A DNA stretch of 64,000 nucleotides from positions 62,001-126,000 of the forward strand of contig NZ_CANMAA010000009.1 in assembly GCF_947495735.1 (NCBI RefSeq), read 5' to 3'. Origin of the DNA: an uncultured Pseudokineococcus sp. GTDB lineage: Bacteria > Actinomycetota > Actinomycetes > Actinomycetales > Quadrisphaeraceae. The number at the start of each line of letters is the position of its first letter. Within the stretch, counting starts at the first letter, position 1. Below, piece after piece: positions 7,198-17,696 of this stretch. Under the pieces are notes generated by a model, which was not told the origin of the DNA, searched no databases, and saw only the letters and a list, made by a program, of their open reading frames with translations. A program made the translations under genes and the position numbers.

Positions 7198-8280
7198 ATG
7201 GCCGCCGAGCGCTCGCCCGAGGAGCTCCTCCTCGCCACCCTGGCCGCTGTCGCGCCGGGCACCGAGCTGCGCGACGGGCTCGAGCGCATCCTGAGGGGCC
7301 GCACCGGGGCCCTGGTCGTGCTGGGCCACGACCGCGTCGTCGAGTCCCTCTGCAGCGGCGGGTTCACCCTCGACGTCGACTTCTCCGCCACCCGGCTGCG
7401 CGAGCTCGCCAAGATGGACGGCGCGATCGTCCTGGACGCCGGGGCCAGCAAGATCCTGCGCGCCGCCGTGCAGCTGGTCCCCGACCACACGATCGAGACG
7501 TCCGAGTCGGGCACGCGCCACCGCACCGCCGAGCGCGTGGCCAAGCAGACGCGCATGCCCGTGATCTCGGTCAGCGCCTCCATGCGCATCGTGGCGCTCT
7601 ACGTCGCGGACCGGCGCTTCGTCCTCGAGGGCTCCGCCGCGATCCTCGGACGGGCCGAGCAGGCGCTCGCCACCCTCGAGCGCTACAAGTCCCGGCTGGA
7701 CGAGGTGGCGGGCACCCTGTCCGCCCTGGAGATCGAGGACCTCGTCACCGTCCGGGACGTCGCGGCCGTCGTGCAGCGCCAGGAGATGGTCCGCCGCATC
7801 TCCGACGAGATCGCCGGGTACGTCGTCGAGCTCGGCGCGGACGGCCGCCTCCTCTCGCTGCAGCTGGAGGAGCTCATCGGGGGCATCGGGCCGGACCAGG
7901 AGCTGGTCCTGCGCGACTACACCGACCCGGAGCGGGTCGGCGCGTCCGTGCCCGACGTGCTGGCGGACCTGGCGCGGCTGGAGTCCACCGAGCTCGTCGA
8001 CCTCGCCCAGGTGTCCCGGGCGCTCTCCCTGACCGCTGCCGGCGAGAGCCTCGACAGCGCCATCAGCCCTCGGGGCTTCCGCCTCCTGCACAAGATCCCC
8101 CGGCTGCCGGGCGCGATCGTGGAGCGGCTCGTGCACCACTTCGACGGGCTGCAGCAGCTGCTCGCCGCGGGCATCGACGACCTGATGGCCGTCGACGGCG
8201 TCGGCGACCAGCGCGCCCGCGCCGTGCGCGAGGGCCTGTCCCGCCTGGCCGAGTCGAGCATCCTCGAGCGGTACGTCTGA
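7198..8280 (+). CDS. disA: DNA integrity scanning diadenylate cyclase DisA
   Basis: 360 residues, full length for DisA. The N-terminal DAC domain carries the catalytic DGA (74-76) and RHR (107-109) motifs, here MDGAIVLDAG and GTRHRTAERV. A central helical spine and a C-terminal HhH DNA-binding domain (GIDDLMAVDGVGDQRARAVREGL) follow. It condenses two ATP to c-di-AMP, and in Bacillus it scans DNA for branched structures. The start ATG has GAGGGGGA 4-11 nt upstream. The downstream mutY frame begins at or within its stop codon. Confidence 0.96.
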   Translation: MAAERSPEELLLATLAAVAPGTELRDGLERILRGRTGALVVLGHDRVVESLCSGGFTLDVDFSATRLRELAKMDGAIVLDAGASKILRAAVQLVPDHTIETSESGTRHRTAERVAKQTRMPVISVSASMRIVALYVADRRFVLEGSAAILGRAEQALATLERYKSRLDEVAGTLSALEIEDLVTVRDVAAVVQRQEMVRRISDEIAGYVVELGADGRLLSLQLEELIGGIGPDQELVLRDYTDPERVGASVPDVLADLARLESTELVDLAQVSRALSLTAAGESLDSAISPRGFRLLHKIPRLPGAIVERLVHHFDGLQQLLAAGIDDLMAVDGVGDQRARAVREGLSRLAESSILERYV

Positions 8281-9272
8281 GCCCCTCCCGCACCCCCCGG
8301 CGAGCGGGCAGCACCGCCGCGGCCCCGCCGCCCGCCGCGCTCGCGAGCCTGCACGCGGACCTGCTGGCCTGGTACGCCCGCGAGGCGCGCGACCTGCCCT
8401 GGCGCGGCGAGGACCCCGACCCGTGGGGCGTCCTGGTCAGCGAGGTGATGCTCCAGCAGACCCCGGTCGCCCGGGTGCTGCCCGTGTGGGGCCAGTGGCT
8501 GGAGCGCTGGCCCGACCCGGCCGCCCTGGCCGCCGAGCCCGCGGGCGAGGCCGTCCGCGCCTGGGGCCGCCTGGGCTACCCGCGGCGGGCGCTGCGGCTG
8601 CACGCCGCCGCGGTCGCGCTCGTCGAGCGGCACGACGGCGTGGTGCCGGCGGACCTCGACGCGCTGCGGGCCCTGCCCGGCGTCGGCGCCTACACCGCGG
8701 CCGCGGTGGCCTCCTTCGCCCACGGGCGCCGGCACGCCGTCGTCGACACCAACGTCCGGCGGGTCCACGCCCGGCTCGTGGCCGGTGCGGCGCAGCCCGC
8801 CCCCTCGCTCTCGGCCGCGGAGACGGCGCTGGCCGCCGTGCTGCTGCCGGCCGACGACGCCGCGGCGGCGCGGTGGGGGGTGGCCGTCATGGAGCTGGGG
8901 GCGCTGGTCTGCACGGCCCGCGCACCGCGCTGCGCGGCGTGCCCGGTGGCCGACCGGTGCGCCTGGCTGCTCGCCGGGTCCCCGCCGGCGGCGGGGCCCG
9001 CTCGGCGGGCCCAGCGCTGGGAGGGCACCGACCGGCAGGTCCGCGGCCGGCTGCTCGCGCTCCTGCGAGCGGCGGACGGTCCCGTCGGGGCCGCCGAGCT
9101 GAGCACCGCGTGGGCCGAGGACGACCAGCGGGAGCGCTGCCTCGCCTCGCTCCTGGACGACGGGCTCGTGGAGCCCGCTCCGGGCGACGCCTACGCGCTG
9201 CCGGGGTGGGCGGCGGGGCCGAGGGCTCCCGCGCGCGCGGCGTCCAGCGCCCGGGCCGACTCCTCGAGGTAG
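8277..9272 (+). CDS. mutY: A/G-specific adenine glycosylase MutY
   Basis: Removes adenine mispaired with 8-oxoguanine. Visible: WYAREARDLPWR, SEVMLQQTPVARVLPVW (catalytic Glu), HhH LPGVGAYTAAAVASFA, VVDTNVRRV (catalytic Asp about 157) and a 4Fe-4S loop C-x6-C-x2-C-x5-C starting about residue 212. No ATG, GTG or TTG lies in frame between disA and the first conserved residues; the first internal start (GTG 8442) would delete the N-terminal helices. I place the start at CTG 8277, which overlaps the disA stop (CTGA); this is tentative. The C-terminus is short and lacks a clear NUDIX domain. Its last 82 bp overlap argA on the other strand. Confidence 0.88.
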   Translation: MSPSRTPRRAGSTAAAPPPAALASLHADLLAWYAREARDLPWRGEDPDPWGVLVSEVMLQQTPVARVLPVWGQWLERWPDPAALAAEPAGEAVRAWGRLGYPRRALRLHAAAVALVERHDGVVPADLDALRALPGVGAYTAAAVASFAHGRRHAVVDTNVRRVHARLVAGAAQPAPSLSAAETALAAVLLPADDAAAARWGVAVMELGALVCTARAPRCAACPVADRCAWLLAGSPPAAGPARRAQRWEGTDRQVRGRLLALLRAADGPVGAAELSTAWAEDDQRERCLASLLDDGLVEPAPGDAYALPGWAAGPRAPARAASSARADSSR

Positions 9273-9781
9273 TGGATCATCCGGCTGTTGCCGAGGGTGT
9301 TCGGCTTCACCCGGGCGAGGTCGAGGAACTCGGCGACGCCGTCGTCGTGGGAGCGCAGCAGCTCGGCGAAGACCTCCGGCGCCACCGGCGTGCCCTCGAT
9401 CTCCTCGAAGCCGTGGGCCGCGAAGAAGCGGGTCTCGAAGGTGAGGCAGAACACCCGGGCGACGCCGAGCTCGCGCGCCCGGCGCAGCAGCTCGGCGAGG
9501 ACGAGGCCGCCCACGCCGACGCCCCGCGCCTGCGTCGAGACGGCCAGGGTCCGCACCTCCGCGAGGTCCTCCCAGAACACGTGCAGCGCGCCGCAGCCCA
9601 CCACCGCGCCGTCGAGCTCGGCGACGACGAGCTCGGGGAGCCCCTCGTAGTAGGCGACGGCCTCCTTGGCGACCAGGACGCGCTGCTCGGCCAGCGGCGC
9701 CGTCAGCGCCCGGATGGCCCGGACGTCGGACGTGCGGGCGGGGCGGACGCGGACGCGCCCGCCCCCTGCGTCGGCGCTCAC
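9191..9781 (-). CDS. argA: Amino-acid N-acetyltransferase (short ArgA-type N-acetylglutamate synthase, GNAT)
   Basis: 196 residues, a single GNAT domain. VRPARTSDVRAIRAL, VVGCGALHVFWEDLAEVRTLAV, the acetyl-CoA loop ARGVGVGG and FAAHGFEEIEGTPVAPEVF resemble the short actinobacterial N-acetylglutamate synthase (M. tuberculosis Rv2747 type) in the arginine pathway; the C-terminus VKPNTLGNSRM also matches. The GTG start overlaps the stop of the upstream DUF2218-like gene (GTGA), so the two form a coupled pair. Its 3' end overlaps mutY. The much longer frame reaching 11341 is antisense to the propeller gene and not coding. Confidence 0.88.
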   Translation of the reverse strand: MSADAGGGRVRVRPARTSDVRAIRALTAPLAEQRVLVAKEAVAYYEGLPELVVAELDGAVVGCGALHVFWEDLAEVRTLAVSTQARGVGVGGLVLAELLRRARELGVARVFCLTFETRFFAAHGFEEIEGTPVAPEVFAELLRSHDDGVAEFLDLARVKPNTLGNSRMIHYLEESARALDAARAGALGPAAHPGSA

Positions 9782-10107
9782 TCGTGGCGACGCCAGGCGA
9801 CGGCGCTCGCGGCCGCCGTGTCCACGGTGCGCAGCCGGGTCGTGAGCAGCTCCTCGATGCGCTCGAGCTCGCGGCTGCTCGGGGCGGTGCAGTCCACCAC
9901 CACGGTCTCGGCGCCGGCCTGCAGGTGGGCCGAGCCCACCGGGCTGTCCCCGATGGCCTCTCCCGCCGGCGGGAAGACCAGCGTCGTGCGCTCCTCGTCC
10001 GTGCTCACCTGGGCCGCGCCGTGCAGGGCCTGCACGAGGCGCTCCACGAGGACGTCGGGCGCCAGCGGGCTGGAGGAGGAGATCGTCGTCTGCGACGTGG
10101 TGCTCAT
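9778..10107 (-). CDS. DUF2218-like small protein
   Basis: 109 residues. The layout resembles DUF2218: an N-terminal Ser/Thr-rich lead, a helix LVERLVQALHGAA, strands ending VVVDCTAPSSRELERIEELLTTRLRT and a C-terminal AVAWRR. Function unknown in the family; no catalytic motif is visible. It is first in a two-gene unit with argA (4-nt overlap). TACCGT lies 6 nt before its ATG, suggesting a leaderless message. The DUF2218 assignment is by eye. Confidence 0.6.
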   Translation of the reverse strand: MSTTSQTTISSSSPLAPDVLVERLVQALHGAAQVSTDEERTTLVFPPAGEAIGDSPVGSAHLQAGAETVVVDCTAPSSRELERIEELLTTRLRTVDTAAASAVAWRRHE

Positions 10108-10113
10108 GGGCCG

Positions 10114-10119
10114 ACGGTA
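10114..10119 (-). promoter_or_regulatory. -10 element of leaderless DUF2218-argA promoter
   Basis: TACCGT on the minus strand, 6 nt before the ATG at 10107. Confidence 0.5.
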
Positions 10120-10177
10120 GTGCGGACCACTCCCCCTCGCCCGAGCGGAGCGGCGCGGCGCCCCGCCCCCGGACGCA

Positions 10178-10212
10178 GCACCGCCCGGGCCCCTGGCGGA
10201 CCCGGGCGGTGC
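10178..10212 (-). terminator. Hairpin terminator of the propeller gene
   Basis: GCACCGCCCGGG and CCCGGGCGGTGC form a perfect 12-bp stem with an 11-nt loop, 19 nt past the stop of the LVIVD gene. Confidence 0.6.
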
Positions 10213-10230
10213 CGGCGTGCAGCGGAGGGG

Positions 10231-11745
10231 TCAGCCCCGGCGGCTGTCCCGCCAGGACGTGTAGGCGCCCTGCATCTGCGGGTTCAGCTGGCCGAGCTCG
10301 ACGTTCCGCGCCTGGGCGAAGGCCGAGCCCCGCAGGGAGAGGACGTCGAAGCCCTGCTGGATGTCGTTGGAGTACACCCGGCCGTCGTACCAGTACGCGG
10401 ACCACGACCCACCCGTGACCATGGTCTCCGTCGAGAGCGGGCCGCGGTCGAACCAGGCGATCTCCCGCGGGTTCGCGGAGTCGGTGAAGTCGAACACCGA
10501 GATGCCGCCCTGGTACCAGGCCTGGACCATCACGTCGCGCCCCTCGACCGGGAGGAGGGAGCCGTTGTGGGCCACGCAGTTCTCGAACTTCGTCTGGTGG
10601 CGCGGGATCTTGTAGTAGCTCCCGAACTCCAGCGACCCGTCGACGACGTCGTAGATGGCGTTGGCCCCGCGCTCGGGGCCGATCTCGGCCGTGCACGTGG
10701 CCGCGCCGCCGCCGCCGAGCTCGTCGGTGAAGACGACCTTCGTGCCGTCGTTGTTGAAGGTGGCGGAGTGCCAGAAGGCGAAGTTCTCGTCCTGGATGCG
10801 CTCGGTGACCACGGGCGACCGCGGGTCGCTGATGTCGAGCAGGACGCCGTCGCCCATGCAGGCGCCGGCGGCGATGTCGAGCTCCACGAAGGAGGTGATG
10901 TCGTGGCAGCCGGAGGTGGGCCCGCGGACCGTGCCCGGGACGCCGGGGAACCCGCCGTCGGGGAAGATCTGCGGCACGTCGATGACGGCGGCCTCCTCCA
11001 TGGCGTCGAGCGGGATGTCGACGATGGAGATGGCGTCGTGCGGCGGCAGGCAGTTGGGCGTGGCCGGGTTCGGCCCGTAGCTGCTCACGTAGACGAGCAG
11101 CGAGCCGTTCTCCTCGTCGGGGACGAGCGTGTTGGTGTGCGAGCCGCAGGTCGTCTTGACCGCGGCGACGTACTCCGGTGCGAGCGGGTCGCTGATGTCG
11201 AAGATCTTCAGCCCCTCCCACACGTCGGCGGAGGAGGCGGGGACCGAGGTGGACTCGCACGAGGAGTCGCTGCGGACCGAGTCCGTGGACAGGACGAGGA
11301 CGTCGCCGTAGACGGAGACGTCGTTCTGCGCGCCCAGGCACGTCACCTGCGTGACGAGCTCGGGAGCGTCGGGCTTGGACAGGTCGTACACCGCGAAGCC
11401 GTTGTAGTTGCCGGCGTAGGCGTACTTCCCCTGGAACGCCAGGTCGCTGTTCAGCGCGGACGCCGAGGCGAAGCTCCCCTGCTTCGGGGTGTTGTGCGTC
11501 AGGCGCATGTTCGCGCTGGAGGCCGTCGCGCCGACCTCGGTGGGCGCCTCGCCCACCGGGGCCGTCGGCGCCGGGGGCGCCTGGTCGGGCGCGGCGACCG
11601 CGGTGGCGGCCGAGCCGCCGACCAGGCCCGCCGCGGCCACGGCCGCGACGAGGGGCCCGAGCGCGCGGTGGCGCCTCGTGCGGCCCCGGTCGCCCGTCCC
11701 GTCCCGGTCTCCTGCGCGGTCCTGGCCTGCGTGTGCTGCTGCCAT
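10231..11745 (-). CDS. Secreted LVIVD-repeat beta-propeller protein
   Basis: 504 residues from ATG 11745. An Arg-rich n-region (TRRHRAL), a hydrophobic core (LVAAVAAAGLVGG) and an AVAAP cleavage site form a Sec or Tat signal peptide. The rest is propeller-like, with repeats of the type LKIFDISDPLAPEYVAAV, VLLDISDPRSPVVTERI and ISVFDFTDSANPREIAWF, matching LVIVD/choice-of-anchor surface proteins. Probably extracellular; ligand unknown. I prefer ATG 11745 because GGGGAGGA lies upstream; the GTG at 11814 would sit inside a perfect palindrome (11800-11824) that looks like an operator. Divergent from the DUF305 lipoprotein gene. Confidence 0.8.
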   Translation of the reverse strand: MAAAHAGQDRAGDRDGTGDRGRTRRHRALGPLVAAVAAAGLVGGSAATAVAAPDQAPPAPTAPVGEAPTEVGATASSANMRLTHNTPKQGSFASASALNSDLAFQGKYAYAGNYNGFAVYDLSKPDAPELVTQVTCLGAQNDVSVYGDVLVLSTDSVRSDSSCESTSVPASSADVWEGLKIFDISDPLAPEYVAAVKTTCGSHTNTLVPDEENGSLLVYVSSYGPNPATPNCLPPHDAISIVDIPLDAMEEAAVIDVPQIFPDGGFPGVPGTVRGPTSGCHDITSFVELDIAAGACMGDGVLLDISDPRSPVVTERIQDENFAFWHSATFNNDGTKVVFTDELGGGGAATCTAEIGPERGANAIYDVVDGSLEFGSYYKIPRHQTKFENCVAHNGSLLPVEGRDVMVQAWYQGGISVFDFTDSANPREIAWFDRGPLSTETMVTGGSWSAYWYDGRVYSNDIQQGFDVLSLRGSAFAQARNVELGQLNPQMQGAYTSWRDSRRG

Positions 11746-11799
11746 CGCTGCTGCCGTCCTCCCCGACCCGCTGGGTCGCGCCCCTGTGGGCGACGTCGC

Positions 11800-11824
11800 G
11801 TCACTCCTGACCACCAGGAGTGAC
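11800..11824. promoter_or_regulatory. Perfect inverted repeat in a divergent intergenic region (operator candidate)
   Basis: GTCACTCCTG-ACCAC-CAGGAGTGAC: 10-bp arms with a 5-bp spacer. It lies about 55 bp upstream of the preferred start of the propeller gene and 111 bp upstream of the DUF305 gene, a typical place for a dimeric regulator controlling both. The regulator is not in this window as far as I can tell. Confidence 0.5.
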
Positions 11825-11935
11825 TGAGCATGCCACCAGATCCGGCGACCGTGGGATCATCGACGCGAGATGGACAGCAGACCGCAGACCGGTGGCGGTC
11901 CCCACGACCTCGTGCGCCACCTCGGGAGGAGTCCG

Positions 11936-12709
11936 ATGCCCGCCCCCTCGACCGGTCGACGCGTCACCGCGAGCCGTGCCCTCGCCCGGGCGGCCGCGTC
12001 CGGGCTCGTCGTGCTCGCCGCCGTCGGCACGTCCTCCTGCAGCGGCTCCGAGGACGCGGCCCCGCCCGAGGCGTACGCCCCGCCCACGGCGGAGGCCTCG
12101 GTGCCGGTCCTCCAGCCCGGGCTGCCGGGAGAGCCGGCGCGCACGCTCGCCCCCGAGGACGCGGCCCCGCCGACCGACGGCGCGCGCTGGAGCCCCGCCG
12201 ACGCCGAGTTCCTGCAGCAGATGGTCACCCACCACCGGCAGGCCGTGGAGATGAGCGCCCTGGCGGCCGAGCGGGCCGGCGACCCCGACGTCGCCGCGCT
12301 GGCCGAGCGCATCGGGCTCGGCCAGGCGCCCGAGGTCCAGGTCATGACCTCGTGGCTCGAGCAGCGCGACCAGGAGGTGCCGCCCGAGCGCTCCTGGCTC
12401 TCCGGCCGCGGCGAGGTCGCCGACGGACCGGACGGCGGGACGGACGCGCACGCAGGGCACGGGTCCGGCTCGGGGTCGATGGCGGGGATGGCGACCGCCG
12501 TCGAGGTGCAGCAGCTGGCCGACGCCCGGGGCGAGGCGTTCGACGCCCTCTTCGTCGACCTCATGGTCCGCCACCACCGCGGTGCCCTCGCCATGGTCGA
12601 GGAGCACGCGGGCGCCGGCGTCGACCTGCAGGTGCGCGAGATGGCCGACGAGATGACGGCCGTCCAGACCGCGGAGATCGCCCACCTCGAGGGCCTGCGC
12701 CCCGCCTGA
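11936..12709 (+). CDS. DUF305 lipoprotein
   Basis: 257 residues. The N-terminus has a signal peptide ending in a lipobox-like GTSSC, then a Pro/Ala-rich linker. Two DUF305 half-motifs follow: EFLQQMVTHHRQAVEMSALA and LFVDLMVRHHRGALAMVEEH, with their HH pairs and methionines, separated by a His/Gly-rich insert. The family is exported and often linked to copper handling, but metal binding here is inference. ATG 11936 has GGGAGGAG 5-12 nt upstream and is preferred over the in-frame ATG at 11870, which would place 22 non-signal residues in front. Divergent from the LVIVD gene. Confidence 0.85.
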   Translation: MPAPSTGRRVTASRALARAAASGLVVLAAVGTSSCSGSEDAAPPEAYAPPTAEASVPVLQPGLPGEPARTLAPEDAAPPTDGARWSPADAEFLQQMVTHHRQAVEMSALAAERAGDPDVAALAERIGLGQAPEVQVMTSWLEQRDQEVPPERSWLSGRGEVADGPDGGTDAHAGHGSGSGSMAGMATAVEVQQLADARGEAFDALFVDLMVRHHRGALAMVEEHAGAGVDLQVREMADEMTAVQTAEIAHLEGLRPA

Positions 12710-12723
12710 CGCCCGCGCTCGGC

Positions 12724-12788
12724 GGCGAACAGGCGCTGACTCGCCCGCCCGAGGCACCCCCCGGGGGGCGACCAGGCGACGACTCGCC
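12724..12788. repeat. Two copies of a 22-bp GGCGA-N12-TCGCC element
   Basis: Copies at 12724-12745 and 12767-12788 share 18 of 22 bases and have complementary ends. A similar element is at 40140-40161. They lie between the DUF305 gene and the clpC terminator. Confidence 0.5.
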
Positions 12789-12808
12789 TCGTCGACGGGC
12801 CCCGGACG

Positions 12809-12849
12809 CGCCGGAGGGCGGGACGCACGAGGCGTCCCGCCCTCCGGCG
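12809..12849. terminator. Strong bidirectional hairpin between DUF305 gene and clpC
   Basis: A perfect 18-bp stem (arms 12809-12826 and 12832-12849) with a 5-nt loop, between two convergent genes. Confidence 0.75.
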
Positions 12850-12897
12850 GTGGTGCTGTCGCGGCGCCCGAGCGGTGCTCGGGCGCCGCGCTCCGGG

Positions 12898-15396
<2,499 letters not shown>

Positions 15397-15573
15397 GTGG
15401 CGCTCCTCGCGAACGATCCGGCGGCGGAGGGCGGTCCCCCAGCGAGTCGCTCGATGCTAGTCCCGCGGGTGGGGCGGCGGTCGGCCGCTCCTTGCCCCGG
15501 GCGCCGCTGCTCGCGGCGCCCTTCCTGCCGATGGGGACAACGCCCCGGCGATCCGGGGGTGTTCCGGTCACGT

Positions 15574-15591
15574 CGTTCGCCCTGGGCGTAG
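15574..15591 (-). promoter_or_regulatory. Possible ClgR-type operator upstream of clpC
   Basis: TTCGC-CCTGG-GCGTAG resembles the CGC-N5-GCG core of actinobacterial ClgR sites, with two mismatches to the published pattern as I remember it. It lies about 180 bp upstream of clpC, a known ClgR target in other actinobacteria. Confidence 0.3.
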
Positions 15592-15632
15592 GCGGCCGCT
15601 CCTCCGGACGGGTGACGACGTCCGGGCCGCGC

Positions 15633-15941
15633 TCAGCGGGGCGCGCCGCCGGGGCGGGTCGGCCCCCCGGGCCCGCCCCGGGACGGGGGCGGCGCGTCGT
15701 CCCGGGCGCCGACCGCCGGGCGCGCGGGCGAGCCCTCGGCCCGCGCCCCGGGGGCCCTGCGGGCGCGGACGTACCGCCGGCCGCTGGAGTCCACGACCGT
15801 CTCCCACGCCTGCTCGTGGGCGCTCCGGCTCGCGGCGGCCTCGCGGCGCAGCTGCTCCGGGGGCTCGTCGTGCCGGCCGAGCTGGGCGGGGCCGACGAGC
15901 CGCTTCAGCAGCGCCTCGAGCCGGGCCAGGGGGGAGGTCAC
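15633..15941 (-). CDS. Hypothetical protein, second gene after PRC-barrel protein
   Basis: 102 residues. The N-terminal 55 are helical and charged (SPLARLEALLKRLVGPAQL...EQLRREAAASRSAHEQAW), then VVDSSGRRYVRARR, then a disordered Pro/Gly/Arg-rich tail. No family recognised. The GTG start begins 1 nt after the PRC-barrel stop codon, so coupled expression is likely and supports it being real. Confidence 0.5.
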   Translation of the reverse strand: MTSPLARLEALLKRLVGPAQLGRHDEPPEQLRREAAASRSAHEQAWETVVDSSGRRYVRARRAPGARAEGSPARPAVGARDDAPPPSRGGPGGPTRPGGAPR

Positions 15942-15942
15942 C

Positions 15943-16296
15943 TCAGCGACGGGCGAGGCGCCGGCCCGTGCTGGCGCCCGCGTCGATGCCGTAGTGGAGG
16001 AACACCCTGGGCTCGTCGTCGGCCAGGAGCTCGCCGTCGGTGTCGATGGACGGGGCCTCCTTCACCAGCGCCTTCGAGTAGGCCACCTTCAGGTAGTCCG
16101 GGCCCACCGTGGCGCCGGCGAAGGGGACGAAGGCCAGTCGCTTGGCGCCGAGGAGCCCGCCCAGCGTCACGGTGCCGAACGCGGGCAGGTCGGTGGCCGT
16201 GTCGACGTAGACGGCCTCGAGGTCGCCGATCTTGTCGCCGTCGGCGTCCACGACCTTGTGGCCCCGGTACTCGCGGATGTCAGCTGCCTCGAACAT
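15943..16296 (-). CDS. PRC-barrel domain protein
   Basis: 117 residues. ADIREYRGHKVVDADGDKIGDLEAVYVDTATDLPAFGTV is the standard first half of a PRC-barrel, and LAFVPFAGATVGPDYLKVAYSKALVKEAP the second. Such small proteins are common in actinobacteria, often stress-linked, with no defined activity. AGGAGCG lies just before ATG 16296. The adjacent 15633-15941 gene follows without a gap. Confidence 0.85.
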   Translation of the reverse strand: MFEAADIREYRGHKVVDADGDKIGDLEAVYVDTATDLPAFGTVTLGGLLGAKRLAFVPFAGATVGPDYLKVAYSKALVKEAPSIDTDGELLADDEPRVFLHYGIDAGASTGRRLARR

Positions 16297-16371
16297 GGCG
16301 CTCCTCGCTCTGGTGGTGGTCGGACTCGGGACGGGCGCAGGCGCCCGCGCCCGGCCCTCGGGAGGAGCCTA

Positions 16372-16423
16372 GGCAGCAGCAGGGGCGGCCGCCCGTCACC
16401 GGTCGACCGCCCCTGCTGCTGCC
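16372..16423 (-). terminator. Terminator of the sugar ABC operon
   Basis: A 17-bp perfect stem (arms 16372-16388 and 16407-16423) with an 18-nt loop, ending 8 nt past the permease stop codon. Confidence 0.7.
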
Positions 16424-16430
16424 CCCGGTG

Positions 16431-17696
16431 TCAGCGGGTGATGCCCGCGCGCTTCTTCGTGTAGACGTCGAAGGCGACGGCGGCGAGCAGCACGAGGCCG
16501 CGCACGACCGACTGCGTGGACTGGTCGATGCTGAGCAGCTGCATGCCGTTGCTCATGACGGCCATGATCAGACCGCCGACCATCGCGCCGACGACGGTGC
16601 CGACGCCGCCGGTGACCGCCGCGCCGCCGATGAAGGCCGCGGCGATGGCGTCGAGCTCGAACATGTTGCCGGCGTTCGGCTGCGCGCTGTTGGAGCGCGA
16701 GGAGTAGATGACGCCGGCGACGCCGGACAGGAAGCCCATGTTGACGAACACCCAGAAGTTGATGTTGCGGGTGTTGACGCCGGACAGCCGGGCCGCGCTG
16801 AGGTTGCCGCCGAGGGCGTAGACCTGGCGCCCGAAGACCGTGTTCTTGGTGATCAGCGCGTACGTGATGATCAGGACGGCCAGGATGATGAGCACGACCG
16901 GCAGGCCTCGGCTGTTGGCGATCAGCCAGGCGAAGCCCATCGTGACGGCGGCCACGAGGACGATCTTCAGCGCGAAGAGCGGGAGCGACTCGACCTGCTG
17001 GCCGTAGCCCTGCCGCGTGCGCCGCGTGCGCAGGGCGGCGACGGCGAAGCCGGCCACGCCGAGCGCGAAGACCAGCAGGGTGAAGGCGTCGTACCCGTTC
17101 CCGCCGAGGAGCCCGTTGATGAAGCCGCTCGCGATGGCGGAGTAGCCGTCGGGGAACGGGGACAGCGAGACGTTGTCGAGGACCCGCAGCGTCAGGCCGC
17201 GGAAGAGCAGCATGCCCGCGAGCGTCACGATGAAGGCGGGGATGCCCACCTGGGCGACCCAGAAGCCGTGCCAGGCGCCCACCGCGATGCCCACGGCGAG
17301 CGCGGCGGCGACGCCCACGGGCCAGGGGGCGCCGCCCTGGATGACGACGACCGCCGAGACGGCGCCCGTCAGCGCGACGACCGAGCCGACCGACAGGTCG
17401 ATGTGGCCCGCGATGATGACGATGACCATGCCGATGGCCAGCACGAGGATGTAGCTGTACTGCAGCACGAGGTTCGTGACGTTGGTCGGGCTGAGCAGGA
17501 CGCCGTCCGTGGCCACCGCGAAGAGCGCCACGATGGCGACGAACGCCAGGAAGATGCCGCTCTGGCGGAGGTTGCCGGTCAGCGCCTGCAGGTGGGCGAG
17601 GGGGCCGCGCGAGCCCGCGCCTCCCCCCTGCTGCCCGGTCGAGGCGCCCGCGTCGGATCGGGCGGTGCCCGGGTCGGGGGCGGTGGTGTGGCTCAT
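16431..17696 (-). CDS. mmsB: Sugar ABC transporter permease (MmsB/GguB type)
   Basis: 421 residues, polytopic BPD_transp_2 family. [64 protein letters not shown] and [25 protein letters not shown] are family signatures; the length and the extra central segment fit the multiple-monosaccharide (Mms/Ggu) type rather than the shorter RbsC type. It forms the membrane channel for the sugar brought by the ChvE-like binding protein. Its ATG overlaps the ATPase stop (ATGA), indicating coupling. Confidence 0.9.
   Translation of the reverse strand: MSHTTAPDPGTARSDAGASTGQQGGGAGSRGPLAHLQALTGNLRQSGIFLAFVAIVALFAVATDGVLLSPTNVTNLVLQYSYILVLAIGMVIVIIAGHIDLSVGSVVALTGAVSAVVVIQGGAPWPVGVAAALAVGIAVGAWHGFWVAQVGIPAFIVTLAGMLLFRGLTLRVLDNVSLSPFPDGYSAIASGFINGLLGGNGYDAFTLLVFALGVAGFAVAALRTRRTRQGYGQQVESLPLFALKIVLVAAVTMGFAWLIANSRGLPVVLIILAVLIITYALITKNTVFGRQVYALGGNLSAARLSGVNTRNINFWVFVNMGFLSGVAGVIYSSRSNSAQPNAGNMFELDAIAAAFIGGAAVTGGVGTVVGAMVGGLIMAVMSNGMQLLSIDQSTQSVVRGLVLLAAVAFDVYTKKRAGITR

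Noticed and set aside
9191-11341. 716-residue minus-strand frame
   Set aside because: Only its last 196 residues are protein-like (argA). The rest is an alternate frame of the LVIVD propeller gene.
11745-11814. GTG start at 11814 for the LVIVD gene
   Set aside because: Sits inside a perfect palindrome and lacks a ribosome site; ATG 11745 fits better, though not proven.
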